From: Ciborinia camelliae
Taxonomy: Eukaryota > Ascomycota > Leotiomycetes > Helotiales > Sclerotiniaceae
Assembly: GCA_025890175.1 (NCBI GenBank)
Contig: JANPYM010000010.1
Span: 62,001 to 126,000, forward strand
Direction: 5' to 3'
Length of the DNA stretch: 64,000 bases
Shown here piece after piece: positions 24,279-36,678 of this stretch. Under the pieces are notes generated by a model. That model worked only from the letters and a program-made list of their open reading frames with translations. It did no database searches and was not told the DNA's origin. The position numbers and the translations under genes are program-made. How positions within the stretch are numbered: the first letter of the stretch is position 1; each line of letters begins with the position of its first letter.

Positions 24279-26159
24279 CTATCCATCCATATCACCTGGT
24301 CCCTTTTGTCGACTCATTTGACGCGCCTTGAGCAATTCATCGCAGAGTAAAAGATTGGAAGCAATCCCGGAACTCGATGCAACGCAATTCCTCAGTACGC
24401 GGAAAGAATCATATACCCCCTCCAAGACTGGATCCATAGGCTCACCAGTCTTGAGATCAAGACCAACGATATTGCCTTCAGCTTGCTCATCTTGTAAGCT
24501 AGCAACTGTGAATGGATTAGCAGGTGGAAGAGAAGTCTGAGGGAGTATATGAACTTACGCGAATCTTGAATATCATGACCAGCATTCGCTGCCAAAGTTT
24601 TGGGAATAACGAGAAGAGCATCAGCGAAAGCTTGAACACCCCACTTCGCCTTACCCTTAACAGTCTTGCGGAAAGCTTCGCTGTTCAAATGTGCTGCACA
24701 AGCAACCTGGAAAGCACCAGCTCCAGGTACAACGCTCTTGTCAACAATCATGTTGTAGACACTTCGAAGACCATCACGAACTGCATCGGTGATTTGAGTA
24801 ATGGTGTGTTGATTTGGTCCCTTGATGAGAAGGGTCACGGATTTTGGTTCCTTCACATCCTCGATGAAGGTGTACTTCTCTTCTCCCAATTGATGTTCGT
24901 AGACATTTCCGGCCCAACCAAGGATCTCGGGGGTTAGATCATCCACACTGTTCTGTGCTGTACCACCACAAATTAATTGTAATCTCTCCATGTTTCTTCG
25001 CTTAGCTCTTCTCAAGGCAAAGATCCCGTTCTTGACCAAAACATCGAGAGATAATGGATCGATACCCTTCTGGTTGATAATGACGAAGCCTTTCTTGGGG
25101 TCGTTTCCACAAACCTCCTTCTTTAACTCAACAATCTTTCGTAATTTCTCGTCAACAAAACGACGCTCGCTCTCTACAAGTTTATCTCTTTGTTCCGCGC
25201 TCGAATAATAGAAACCGGAGTTAATTTCTGACTTCTCATATTCCAAACTGACGTTCAAACTGAGAATGAATGCGTTCTCGACCTTTTTTGGCATATCTGG
25301 ATGTCTAGCACCGTGATCTAAAGCAAGACCTCGAATCAACTGAGTCTCGGAGGCGGTTCTATGTTGCATCTTCATAATTTCGACCATGTGGAGATCAGGT
25401 TTTGCTGGGGCTTGGTAAATAGACAAGACCGCATCGACGATATCAGGAGTGAGCTTTTCCGCCAAAGTGTGGTTAAGTTTTGTAGAAAGGGAGGTTCGTG
25501 CAACGCAAAGTAAAAGTTCTCGATCGACTTCTTTCTCGATTTTGAAGGAATCCAAGAACTATAAAGTGTCAGTACTATCCCGCCGATGGTTGATATCATA
25601 CAAACCTTCAAAGCTTCCGTCTTGGCAATCTCATAACCATCCGTGATGATTCTGGGATGTAAACCTTCGGAAATATATCTATCTGCCTGTTTCAAAAGCT
25701 CTCCTACTAGAAGAACAACTGAAGTTGTGCCATCACCACAAATATCATCTTGTGCGGTTGCTGCTCGTGCAATCATAACAGCTGTAGGGTTTTGTATTTG
25801 CATTTCACGTAATAGAACATTTCCATCTTTTGTAAGTTTTATCTGCGAATCGAACATTAGAGGGAGTCTTTTCGTTGTATTAAGAAGGCTTTCATACCGC
25901 ACCAGCACCGTCAACCAACCTTTGAAAATGTTAGCATCTTTCTGGCTCACTGCCTGGGGAGTTGAAACTAACATTTTGATGGTTCCCATAGGACCCAAGT
26001 TTGACTTTAAAACATCTTGTAAACCTTCACCTGCACTGATATTGACTTTCAGAGCTTCCCCTCTTCTCTACTTCAGATCAGTGGCTGTATCTCAAATTTC
26101 GATAGGGAAAATCATACTCTAGACTCCGCCTTTGGGTTCAAAAGTTGTGCGGCAGACAT
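24279..26159 (-). CDS. CCT6: T-complex chaperonin CCT subunit zeta
   Basis: Zeta subunit of the cytosolic CCT/TRiC double-ring chaperonin, which folds actin, tubulin and other proteins using ATP. Six exons on the minus strand: 26159-26118, 26067-25973, 25919-25898, 25842-25606, 25558-24559 and 24505-24279; 540 aa, the usual family length. Spliced, the N terminus reads [20 protein letters not shown], typical of zeta. The ATP-site motifs [22 protein letters not shown] and [15 protein letters not shown], and the C-terminal [10 protein letters not shown] and [12 protein letters not shown], are intact. The third exon is only 22 bases and codes for the conserved LVDGAGA; reading through its flanking introns would destroy the ATP site. 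All phases fit. It is head to head with the flavoprotein gene at 26437 across 277 bases. Confidence 0.95.
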
Positions 26160-26436
26160 TCTGATAGATTACAATAACTTCCTATTTAATTAAAATGAAG
26201 TTAAAGAGGGGTATTGTGGCGAGATACTGTGTATTCTGTCCCTCAACGTCGCGAGCTTTTTTTTCTATGGGCGACGTGAATTCCCACGCGAGGTTCACAC
26301 TAGTCTCGATTTGTCTCTAAGGCGAGGCTACCACTTTAAGCTACAAGGCGCTCTTATGTGTATATGTTTATGCTGACCACGACCTTTCTTCTCATAATAA
26401 ATAATTCATCGACTATTCCATCGACTTTTTTTCAAA
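26160..26436. promoter_or_regulatory. Shared divergent promoter region CCT6 / prenylcysteine oxidase
   Basis: The 277 bases between two divergent start codons must contain both upstream regions. A T-tract at 26258-26267 and a CAACGTCGCGAGC stretch (26244-26256) are visible. No specific factor site is claimed. Confidence 0.5.
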
Positions 26437-28521
26437 ATGTATAGAGGCTGGAGCGTGATATTGACAATTATTGTCACTTTTCTCTCCAGAGAATGTCTTG
26501 GGTTTTGGTGGCCATTTAGTTTCCAAGCTGTTGTGGAACAACAACCTATCATAGAATCAACAACAACAACAACATTCGAGTATGCTGATAGTCATGCAAA
26601 ACGTATTGCAATTATTGGTATGTATCTATTTATTTTTTCTATACTATTGATATCATGTGTGGTGCATTCCATGACAAGTCTTTCACATTTGTTATCATTT
26701 TTCCGTCATTTAAACTACATCGAAAATAGGGGTTGGGTTGGTATTAGGTGTTCTCCTATTCCCTAGCTATCTACTCCGTATTCGTATCTTCTTTGGTCTT
26801 CTAATATAATGACATCTCGAAATTCTCGGTCCTCCCCCTACATTACTCATCAAAGTTCCATTCCTCATAAAATGTCCTTCCATTTTACTTATACTTCCAA
26901 ATTTCTTTCACTAATATAATATCAGGTGCTGGAGCCGGTGGGTCTTCATCGGCATACCATTTACAGAAATATGCTGCTGAATCAGATCTTGCAATCAATG
27001 TCACCATATATGAACGATCCTCTTATGTAGGAGGTCGTTCAACAACAGTAAATGCCTACGGTAATTCATTAGAGCCAGTGGAATTAGGTGCCAGTATCTT
27101 TGTCGAGGTAAACGCAATTCTGAAGAATGCAAGTCGAGAATTCGGCTTATCCCCAAAATCATCCAATACTGAAGAAGCCGAACTTCTCGGTATTTGGGAT
27201 GGAACAAAGTTCGTGTACACCCAAAAGGATAGCGATTGGAAGTATTGGGATATCGCAAAGCTTTTGTGGAAATATGGACTTGCCCCGTTGAAGACTCAAC
27301 GCTTGATGAAAACGGTGGTAGGAAAGTTCTTACAACTTTACGAGGCACCATACTTCCCCTTTAGATCTCTCTCGGAGAGAGTAGAGGAATTAGATCTCAA
27401 AACTGTGGCATCTGTAACAGGTGAACAATTTTTGGCTGACAATCAGGTGAGTCTGACCATGTACTCCCTGTGATCAAAATACTAACGACACTCAGATCGG
27501 AGGCTCTTTTCCAATTGATGTAATCCAAGCATCTACTCGTGTCAACTATGGTCAAAATCTCAACGTCATTCACGGTGTAGAGACTATGGTTTGTATGGCA
27601 ATCGAAGGTGCAATGCAGATCCAAGGCGGTAACTGGCAAATCTTCGATGGCATGATTCGATCCTCAAATGCCACCATCCGCCTGAACCATACCATTACCG
27701 AGATATCCCAAGTTCAAGATCAAGAAAGGTATAACATCAAGACCATTACTACAGATGCTATGGGTGTTTCTCATACCAACGAAGAACCATTCGACACCAT
27801 CATCATCGCCGCTCCCCTCCAATACTCCAACATCAAAATGACCTCTACTCTCCTTCAACACACCCCCGACGAAATCCCATACGTGACCCTCCACGTAACA
27901 CTATTCACATCCCCCTACGGTCTCAACCCAGGCTACTTCAACCTAGGCCCCAACGACGCCGTCCCCAATTCCATCTTGACCACGCTCCCCAAAAACACTC
28001 CCTACCCGACCGACCCCCAAGATTTCGCCGGCCCCGTCGGTTTCTTCTCCATCTCCACCCTCCGCAAAGTCATCAACCCCAGCACCCTCGAATACGAAAA
28101 TCTCTACAAAATCTTCTCGCCCAAACCTCTCACCTCCGATTTCCTCTCCTCCATCCTCAATAGTCCCGTCCCTGTCCCCGAAGACCTCACCACCATTTCT
28201 TCCTCTTCAAATAACACCATAACCTGGTATCATCCCCACGTCTGGAACTCTTACCCTTATGAATACCCTCGTGTAACATTTGAAGAGATCCAACTCGCGC
28301 CAGGTATCTACTATACGAGCGGCATTGAATCCTTCATCAGCACCATGGAAACGAGTGCACTGATGGGAAAGAATGTTGCAAGATTGGTCATCGATGATTT
28401 TCTCGGAAGTGCAGAACCAGATTCGGAGCCTGTAGAGGAGAAAGTGATTGAGGTAGGAAATATAGTTGTTGAGACTGAGATTGGTGTTGGTGGTGACATA
28501 CCTGTGGTTGATGAATTATGA
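26437..28521 (+). CDS. Prenylcysteine oxidase/lyase-like FAD protein
   Basis: Expected to cleave the thioether bond of prenylcysteines left after degradation of prenylated proteins, using FAD and oxygen, in a lysosome/vacuole-like or secretory compartment. Exons are 26437-26617, 26926-27446 and 27496-28521; 575 aa. A hydrophobic N terminus (VILTIIVTFLSRECLGFWWPF) resembles a signal peptide. The dinucleotide-binding motif IAIIGAGAGGSSSAYHLQK is formed across the first intron (308 bases, unusually long here), followed by VTIYERSSYVGGRSTT as in flavin amine oxidases and PCYOX. NHTITEI and the C-terminal GIYYTSGIESFISTMETSALMGKNVARLVIDDF complete the FAD fold. The sequence from 27830 to 28220 has markedly more C in third positions than the neighbouring genes. 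PCYOX is favoured over a general amine oxidase, from family resemblance. Confidence 0.85.
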
Positions 28522-28924
28522 TTTTGGTCATTTTTTGGTAGTCATAGATAGGTGTTGGTTCTTTCAATTGATTCAATCTTGTCATCTCTATGGATAGATG
28601 CTATTAAATCATTTGAATCAAGGTTAGCTATCGCAATGCAGCGAAATTCGATAAACATCTGACATTATATAGCAATACAATAAGTAATAAATTTTCAATA
28701 TTCTTTTCCTGTAGGCTTTAGCATCAACAAGATCCATTTCCCCACTACAGTATCAATATCTCGCCATCAAGACGCCAACAGAACTTCTCTACTGATCAAA
28801 AATAATACCCATCTCCTATAACATGTCTTCAGCTTCTAAATTGTGCCTCCTAACCCATAAAGGGGGGTTAGCGATTCGCGAATGACAATAAGGGGACAGC
28901 CTACCCCCACCCCAATACAGCAAC
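28522..28924. other. Convergent intergenic region
   Basis: Space of 403 bases between the stop codons of the flavoprotein gene (plus) and the kinase gene (minus). It should hold both 3' UTRs and polyadenylation sites. No gene seen. Confidence 0.6.
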
Positions 28925-31443
28925 TTAAATTTCCCAATTTTCGATATCATCCCAATCATCCGGAAAATCTGTCATCTGAACAGAAGGCACGATATCTAGT
29001 CGAGGAGGAGAACGTGAGGGATCATGCCTAGTCAAAGAACGCACGGTTGGTGTTTGGGAAGAACGAGGCCTAGTCGAAGGACGCACGATTGGTAGTTGAG
29101 GAGGACAAGGCCTAGTAAAAGAAAACAGGGTTGGTAGTCGAGGAGAACGAAGCCCAGATCCCGGCGTCTGAAAAGAAAACGCTATGGGATCTTCCCTAAT
29201 CCAAGGCGCACTACGTTCATAATCCTCATCCCCCAGCATCGGCGTACGTCTGTAATGACGCGAAATAATACCCCCACTCCTGCCGTAAAAATATCGGCGT
29301 CGTTCGGGCATGCCGGTAATGCCGGTCGGGGTCCTCTCGGGGAATTTTCTGCGTCTTGGCCTTGGGGGGGTGAGACCTCTGGTGGCTGCTGTGGCCGTTA
29401 CTTCTCCTTCTTCTTGTTCCTGTGCACTTCTCATTCTTTTCGTACCAAGTAGTTTCCCTATTTTACCAGGTACGATACCCTCTGTCATTTCCACATCCTC
29501 TTCCTCCTCTTCCTCATCTGAATCAATTGGCTTTCCATCCCTCCCTACTCTCCTCCAATCTGGGAACCGTGGAAGTGGTCTTTTCGCGACCCCAAACTCA
29601 AACGGCCACTCCCTAAACCCCATACTGACATCCTTTCGAGTGGGAAATAACAATCTGACGCCCCCAAAATCATACTCGTCCTCTTTAAGATCCCGATTCG
29701 GTCTGGAGTAGAGCGTTGGTACTGAAAATGGACCTAACGTATAATCATACTCCACATCCGTCACCTGCATCGCTTTTACAGATTCCTCGTCCCCGGCAAT
29801 ATCAGGAAATTTTGACCACCCTAAGTGCTCCCCCTGGATACCTTCCAGAAATAGATCCGTCTCGTCGCCAAAATTCCAATGTTCCAAAACATGTTCCACC
29901 ATCTCCAATAACTCTTCTAGCTCCCAACGCTGTGCAGGATCATATGCTAAAGCCCTCAGAAGCATTCCCCTCAACTTCCTACTGTAGATCTCGCGGCTAC
30001 CATCCACAAGATTCATGCCCATCGTTTTGAATGAAAAGCTAGGTTCAGGATCCACTCCTGTCGTGAAATGTATGTTATTCCGGGCTGGTTGATTTTTATT
30101 TAAGCACATGTAGATGACGTGAGCAACATTCCAAAGGTCAGTTTTAAGGCCTATATCGGGATTGGGGTGGTCCTCGTAGCGTTGTTCCTAGGAATGGTTT
30201 AGCTATAGTGACTAAAAAGTGGCCATGATTGAGCTCGTCCTGAGATAGAACGATATAAAGAAGAATTAAAAGGGATTCTTACTGGTGCATGGAAGGTGTT
30301 GCGGCCTCGAGTTATTAAGAGCCATTCCTTTCTTTCTTCTTCATCCATGTCAGGGTCAGGAACTTCAAGTGCAAACCCGAAGTCAGCAAACTATGGTTTA
30401 ACCCGAGTTAGCACTAGTTGGGTTAGCATGTCCAAAGGTGGGTACGCACTTTGTGAACCCTTATACGTTCATGACCCGGTTTGGGGTGGTCGCCGACTCT
30501 ATGGAAAAGAAAGAGTTAGTGTTCAATTTTATCAAAGCAGAGAGGTCCAAGGATTTGTAAGAGCATTGCTTGATATCCAGTGCGTCTTGCTTCCAACACG
30601 GAAAAGGGTCCAAACAAGATATCTTGTAAAATAGTCAGAATCTTACTTACAAAATGTTTGCCGGCTTGATATCGAAATGCGCAATTGGGGAGTGCCAATG
30701 CTTCGCTCTCTCGTAATCTAGATCATCTCTCCAATTTTCTGTCCCATGCTTCAAAACCATCAATCCCCTCAATAAACATTCCCATAATCTGAAGATAAAT
30801 TCTTCTGATGGGTGTAGATCATCGCAATTTTCTCGCAACCAATGATCTAGATCCCCATTAGATGCGCATTCTAGATAAATCCTTGACGCTTCGCCCCATG
30901 GATCACGTTTCGCGAGTTCCTTTCTGACCCATTTATCATGTGCTTCCCTCTCGTCATCAAGTAACCAAAAAGCTTGTAGCAAAATTGCGGGATCCATCTT
31001 TTCATCTGTTCCCTATATATCATCGTGTTAGTAAAGTACACTTTATCGTTGCCATTGGCTGTAAACTTAAACAATATCTTTTGAGCTGGGAAGTGCTAAA
31101 GAGTAAAATAGCTCACCGTACCCATCGTTCGATGGTAGGCCCTATATATCTTAATAATATGGTTACTCTCGTACTCCATAAGTCTTTGCAACATCCTACT
31201 CTCATCCTTCAAACTTTTGCCATCACCTTCCTGTTTAACCACAATTTGTCGAGGCTCCACATTTGGATCATCTCCTTTATATTCGAATAGAGTAGCCATG
31301 CCATATGAACCACCACCCAAGTACTTGGTACCAACCCAGTCTTTACCAATGGATACTGGCGCCCAGCCTTTGGAGGCCTCCAGGTATTTCTCGTATGGCT
31401 CATATTTCTCGTAGTATAACTCGGGTGAAGTGTCAAGAGCCAT
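28925..31443 (-). CDS. Atypical Ser/Thr protein kinase with HFD in place of HRD
   Basis: Five exons on the minus strand: 31443-31117, 31012-30651, 30498-30450, 30390-30283 and 30187-28925; 702 aa. The kinase domain (about residues 35-345) shows a glycine loop YLGGGSYGMATLF (41-53), VVK with K70, αC glutamate near E81, a catalytic loop AHFDIKPANIL (220-230) and DFG (249-251, in FADFGFA). The Asp of the catalytic loop, the Lys two positions later and the Asn are present, but the usual Arg of HRD is Phe, so this is a non-RD type kinase that probably does not need activation-loop phosphorylation. The C-terminal ~250 residues are acidic, then Arg/Pro-rich with repeated TRP/PTVRSLTR-like units. Substrate unknown. 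Such kinases look like a fungal-specific group. Splice phases all agree. Confidence 0.8.
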
Positions 31444-32366
31444 TTTTGATGTACAAAATCTTGCATATAGATGGAAATGTGAATAAGTTTTGAAATGATC
31501 GATGTCATCAATTTTTGTCCTTAAAACCCTCCCAAATGTAGTTATTGGTCTTTTATTGAGAAAATGCTTTGTTCATCGTATGCTCTTCAACAACACAAAG
31601 AAAGTGTACATCTCAACTGGATGCGTTTGGCAGTTTTTGATGATTGTAACAAAGAGGATTGTGTATTTCCTTCTAACAAGACCTGCTGATTAATGAAAAT
31701 TAATCGCTCAATTTACTAGGAGCAACATTAGAGCTTAGGGAAGGGAAGGGAAGGGTGGTAAAGCATGTCCATTCCTGCCTTATTATCTTGCAGATATATC
31801 TTCTCTCGCCAATAACAGGAAACATTTAACCTCGATGGGAATTCAGAATCTCTGGTGATGGCAAAAATAACAAGAAATACAAGAGTCATGAAAGGAATAG
31901 TCAACAGAAAGTACATTGAGTTCATATCCACAACAGAATACAGAACCTTCACAAAACTGGAGATAATTTGACTTTTGAGCTATATAATGAGCATTCACCA
32001 CTCTGGTTTACTCTCTCTATCTAAGAGTGTTATATGCAAGTAAATCTGCAATCTTGGTTTCTACCCCTTGGTCATTCACCAAGTGCTTCAACCACTTCAC
32101 CCATCTTTTCCCCAACATAAAATCAATAATATATAAACAAAGAAGATAAAACTCCAACCTCCAGCCGCAGAGCAGCAGAGCAGCAAATGCCCAACTCAAA
32201 AAATAAAAAGGGTAGTATCCAGATGCCCCCCTAAGTGTAATCACAATCATAAAATCCATAAACAAGAAAATAAAAAATGTCGCTGAAAAGCATCGCAACA
32301 GTGTACGGATGATAATGCATCCGCTTGCAAGAATTGAAATACCCCTTCACCAGCACCCATTACGAA
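31444..32366. other. Intergenic with a hydrophobic reading frame of unclear status
   Basis: Contains the kinase upstream region. On the minus strand, 32298-32017 encodes ~93 hydrophobic residues with two or three possible membrane spans (ATFFIFLFMDFMIVITL, FYFLSWAFAALLLCGW), and 31952-31728 encodes another hydrophobic stretch. No ATG starts the first frame (it opens on TTG), so it could be an internal exon of an unrecognised membrane-protein gene, a decayed gene, or chance. I could not build a consistent spliced model. Confidence 0.3.
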
Positions 32367-32741
32367 TTATGATCTCACACTTCCATCCCAGTTCAATTCC
32401 TTCACACTAACCTTCGTCCCTTCCCTCTCGTTAGGTTTTCCCCTTAAACTTCCCCGCCTCCAATCCATGAAACTCGCTCTCTTTGATTTTGTCGACGCCA
32501 TTGTCTTCCCCGTTGTATCTTTCATAAGCTTCCTTTCCTTCCATGATGATGAATTACTCTCACTGTCACCATCGCCTGCTGTACAATTTGCGGTATATGT
32601 ATTGTTTGAAGAATAGTACTCGCCATCTACGTAGACTGCATCGGAGACAAATGTGCTGCGACGGTTTCGGCTATTGATATATCGTTTCTCAAGTCTGTAG
32701 AGCTCTAACTTCTGGTTGATCATGTCGATAATTTTCACCAT
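32367..32741 (-). CDS. Small conserved-looking basic protein, function unknown
   Basis: An uninterrupted 124-aa frame starting at ATG 32741 (MVKIIDMINQKLELYRLEK). The upstream in-frame sequence is open to 33053, but it is low-complexity and looks like 5' UTR, and the start context at 32741 (AACCATGG, reading the minus strand) is good. The N-terminal 30 residues form a charged amphipathic helix; then comes RRSTFVSDAVYVDGEYYSS, a Ser/Asn-rich middle and a basic SKRASFMDWRRGSLRGKP tail. There is no signal peptide, membrane span or known domain. I have the impression of similar short proteins in other ascomycetes (MDWRRGSLR-like tails), but I cannot name a function. Confidence 0.6.
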   Translation of the reverse strand: MVKIIDMINQKLELYRLEKRYINSRNRRSTFVSDAVYVDGEYYSSNNTYTANCTAGDGDSESNSSSWKERKLMKDTTGKTMASTKSKRASFMDWRRGSLRGKPNEREGTKVSVKELNWDGSVRS

Positions 32742-34478
32742 GGTTGCTGTTGTGTGGAGTGTGGGGTGTGGAGTGATGGAGTGAGATCGAGATGGGAGGA
32801 TTTGGCTGTCAGACGAAATGAAGGAGAAGAGAAGCGAGAGGACGAATAAATTGGTTGATCTGAAGAGATTGAAGACTATCACTGAGGATTGTTCAACTTT
32901 GAAAGAAGATTTCTGTGGCGGCAGCAAATATCCTTCGTCCGTACTATCTGCTAATTGAATGCAAGAGTGGATAGATTTACTCGTCGAGATTGAATATCGA
33001 GTATACCGTAAGATTTCGTGTGTACAGGTGAGCTGATGGATAAAGAGGCACAATATGTACAGTAATTCTTACGATTTCAGGTCCGGGGTGTTTGTATGTA
33101 CTTCGTATATACGTCGAATCAGGAATTTCAATATAAAACAGATGAACAGACCTTTACTGTGCTTCTCTATGTTGTGTTTGAGCAAGACGAAGACGGAAAG
33201 AAAAGAATACCTTCTGGTTCAATCTTCTTGGCGATAAGCCATATAGGAATAGGAAGCTCTAGCTCTAGTCTCTACAAGTAAATGTAATGTATTATGTGAC
33301 CCCCGGGCGCCCCATAGCTTTTCATCCACAGATTTTCTTACTTGCATGCTATTTGATGCTTCTGTTTGAATTTCTACACTTTTGTCTTCGCATCCCATCC
33401 CAATGATCCTATCCTATCCCATCCTATCCCATCCCACCCCCATCCCCTCGAAATTTGAATTTAGATGTTGCTCCATCCAAAGCGCCAGAATCATCCGAAA
33501 CTCCACAAGAATGTATGAAATATTCCCACCCGTGCCACCTTGCAAGGATTATACATAAATTATCATTTTAATCATTTTATCCATGGCAAGTCTAAAACAA
33601 ATAAATATGTACAAATCCGTTGAAAAGTGGATATTACTCATGGGGAGTGGCTTGGAGTGATCAAACCATATGGATTGAAAGAGTGGACTTTTATCCAATA
33701 TCCAATTATATCAAATTACGATCGGAAAGTCAGACCATTTTAGGATAAGCTCAAAGGTATAATCAACCGTGGGCACGTTTTCTACATTAAGTATGGAGCC
33801 CCATCGGGATTCGGTAGTACGACTATCAAGCAGCCCCGGATGTTTCTCTAGAAGGAGTCCACGTTGAAAAGCAAGCATAGCATGGAAGTAGACGACATCT
33901 GGACCCATCACTCACTACATAGTACTATAGTACACTCCTCACTACATGATCAACGCACTACTATCAAATCAAATTTCCTTTCGGGAGAGAAGGTCTCTAA
34001 CTCAAAAGCCTCTCAAGTCTCTAGTCTCATGAATAAGGTAATGATGAGGTGGTCTGTCTCTTCTTCATTCCCCCACTATCCAGCCGACTTCATTACAGTA
34101 CTCGTTAGGCCTTTTTTCCTTAATTTAGAACCCGTCTATCCGACTTCTGAATCAGTTTTGTGCTACTCATTATTCAACCCTCAAACGTTATATTTATGCA
34201 ATTCCATAAATTGTTTACATATTTGAGATGATGAAACGGACGATGCATCAAACTTGCTTTGATGAACAATGCCTTTGTCCGCCTCGAAGGTTGATGCTTG
34301 ATGGACTATAGAAGTTGAGGGGGTAAGAAACATCCGGTGATACGGGCCGCTTCAAGTCCAGTCCCGCTCATGTGCAGTGTCGATTCTCGATTGGTGGGAC
34401 GTTTATGTGAAAGGGGGTTTCCCCTGCAGCAGTAATGCATCTGGCCCATTCAAGATAACAATTCCTTATCGACCAAAT
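32742..34478. other. Intergenic, 5' leader of small gene and ATM1 3' flank
   Basis: The first 300 bases are probably the leader of the small protein gene. CCTATCCCAT repeats lie at 33395-33440. A 66-codon minus-strand frame at 33911-33711 is not repetitive but has no recognisable domain or splice partner. Nothing else is supported. Confidence 0.4.
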
Positions 34479-36678
34479 CTATCTTCTCTCTTTCGAGATG
34501 TCGGGAATGTCAATTTCTCGTTCTTTACCATGCTGGGTTTCAGCAAAAAGTGTTTCCTGTACTATAGTGAAGGTTAGACCGAATACACAATATTAGGAAT
34601 GAAACAAGATGCTTACCACTCCAAAGTTCGGAGTATACCCCACCAGTATCAATCAATTCTCGATGCGTCCCACTTTCAGCCACCGACCCCTCCTTAAGTA
34701 CTATAATCTTATCGCTATCAAAAATTGTTCGGAGCCTATGAGCAACAAAAACACTAGTCCTTGACTTCTCTTTTAATATGCTGTTTATATTTTGCATGAG
34801 TGCCTGTTCCGTGTGTGTATCCAATGCAGATGTTGCTTCATCAAAGAATAGTAGTGGAGGATCTTTCAAGATAAGTCTTGATACTGCCAATCTTTGCTTT
34901 TCTCCTCCAGAAATCATCATTCCTCGCTCGCCAACCATGGTGTTATATCCATCGGGTAAAGAGGTGATGATGCTGTGTATCTTTGCACGTTGTGCTGCCT
35001 CCTTAACCTTTTCGTCGGATGCTTCCAAATTACCATATCTTATGTTGTGTTCAATTGAATCATTGAAAAGTGGTGTATCTTGAGGAACGACGCCGATGGC
35101 TTTTCTCAGTGACTCCAAACTTACGTTTCGAATATCTTGGCCATCGATGTGGATTCTTCCCTCTTGGACGTCATAGAAACGAAACAAGAGTCGGAGGACC
35201 GTTGACTTGCCACAGCCACTAGGTCCTACGATTGCAATTTTTTTGCCGGCAGGAATGGTCATGCTGAGATTCTTCAGGATTGGACGGTCTGGATGATAAC
35301 CAAACGTTACATTCTCAAAGGTGATCTCGCCGCCTTTGGTGAGCTCAAGGGGCTTCGCATTTGGAGATTCCGTGATAGCGACATTGACCTTTTGCAGGTT
35401 GAATAGTGTCTCCATATCCAATAAGGACTGTCGAAGTTCTCGGTATACTGATCCCAAGAAATTCAATGGAACCGACAGTTGAAAGACCAACTGGTTGACC
35501 ATTACAAGATCGCCCACAGTCAGATTTCCCGCAGCTACACCATTTGCAGCAAGGTACATCATGGCAGTTAATGCACTAGAGAATATCAAGTTTTGTCCAC
35601 TATTGAGGAATGCCAAAGATGTTGCGACCTTGATCGAAGATTTCTCGTAAGCTTTGAGTGCTTGGTCATATCTACCAACTTCGTATTTCTCGTTGTTGAA
35701 GTATTTGACTGCCTCGTAGTTGATAAGGGAATCTACAGCAACTGTCGAACCTTTATTATCGGCCGCATTGGCTGCCCTTCGAAATTTTGTTCTCCAAGCT
35801 GTAGTCGAGATGGTGAATGCTGAATATCCCACCATTGTGAGGGCCGTGATAGCCGCGAATTTGGCACCATATTGGTAAGTCAAGATACCACATACCATGG
35901 ATATCTCTAACACAGTCGGAAAAATGTGGAATACCATAGATGTGAGCAGGAAACTAATTCCCTTTGTACCCCGATCGATAGCTCTAGTCAGTCCACCGGT
36001 CTGTTTCGAGAGGTGAAAATTGAGATCAAGTCTCAATAGATGATCGAAAACATTGCAAGCCACTCTCCTAATAGCCTTTTGGGCAACGCTGGCAAAAACT
36101 GCATTCCGTACCTCTTGAAACAAAGTAGCTCCAATTCTAGTAAGGCCATAAGCCAATATCATCGACCCAGCGACGGTTGTAGCTGTGCCTCCAAGGGTAG
36201 CGAAATCGACATTCATAGCATCGACAATGCTTTTGAAGTAGAAGGGCACTTGCACATTCAATACTTTGGCTCCCACCAGCAAACCGAGAGATAATCCAAC
36301 CCGAACTCTTGTTCCCATGTTGTCTTTAGGCCACAGATATTGTGACATCTCTTTTATAATCGCCCAATCCGCCTTCCTTTGCTCCTTATTTGTTTTCTCA
36401 TCCAGTGCTAGCAGGTCTTTTCTCTTCGTTGCCGGTGTGGCAGGAGGGGCTTTTTTCGCCGTCTCAGGCTTCGTTCCAGGTATATCATCTGCTGCTTTCG
36501 ATGTTCTCAAAGATTGACCATGGAGTGTGCTGCCTTTGGAGATATCTTTCAACAGTCGATTGGTGCTTGTGAAGACCCGAAGGCCTGTCCCTGGTTGTGC
36601 CCATCTTGGATGTCGCAATGAGGCTTTTGCATATATGCAAGAAGCTCCATGGAAGCTATGTAAGCTCCGGAAGCTCAT
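34479..36678 (-). CDS. ATM1: Mitochondrial ABC transporter Atm1 (ABCB7 type)
   Basis: Half-size ABC exporter of the inner mitochondrial membrane; it sends a glutathione-linked sulfur/iron compound to the cytosol for Fe-S protein assembly. Exons are 36678-34617 and 34561-34479; 714 aa (yeast Atm1 is 690). A basic, Ser-rich presequence (about 1-60) is followed by a linker and six-helix membrane domain (about 125-420). The nucleotide-binding domain has Walker [10 protein letters not shown] (485-493), signature [13 protein letters not shown] (from 589), Walker [13 protein letters not shown] (609-620) and the H-loop in [11 protein letters not shown]. The family motif [18 protein letters not shown] (320-337) is diagnostic of the Atm1 group. 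The small last exon ([12 protein letters not shown]) replaces an otherwise unrelated read-through tail; donor GTAAGC and acceptor ATAG keep the phase. AIM24 is transcribed divergently from 37098. Confidence 0.95.

Noticed and set aside
33711..33911. 66-codon non-repetitive minus-strand frame
   Set aside because: No domain, no convincing start context or splicing; too short to support.
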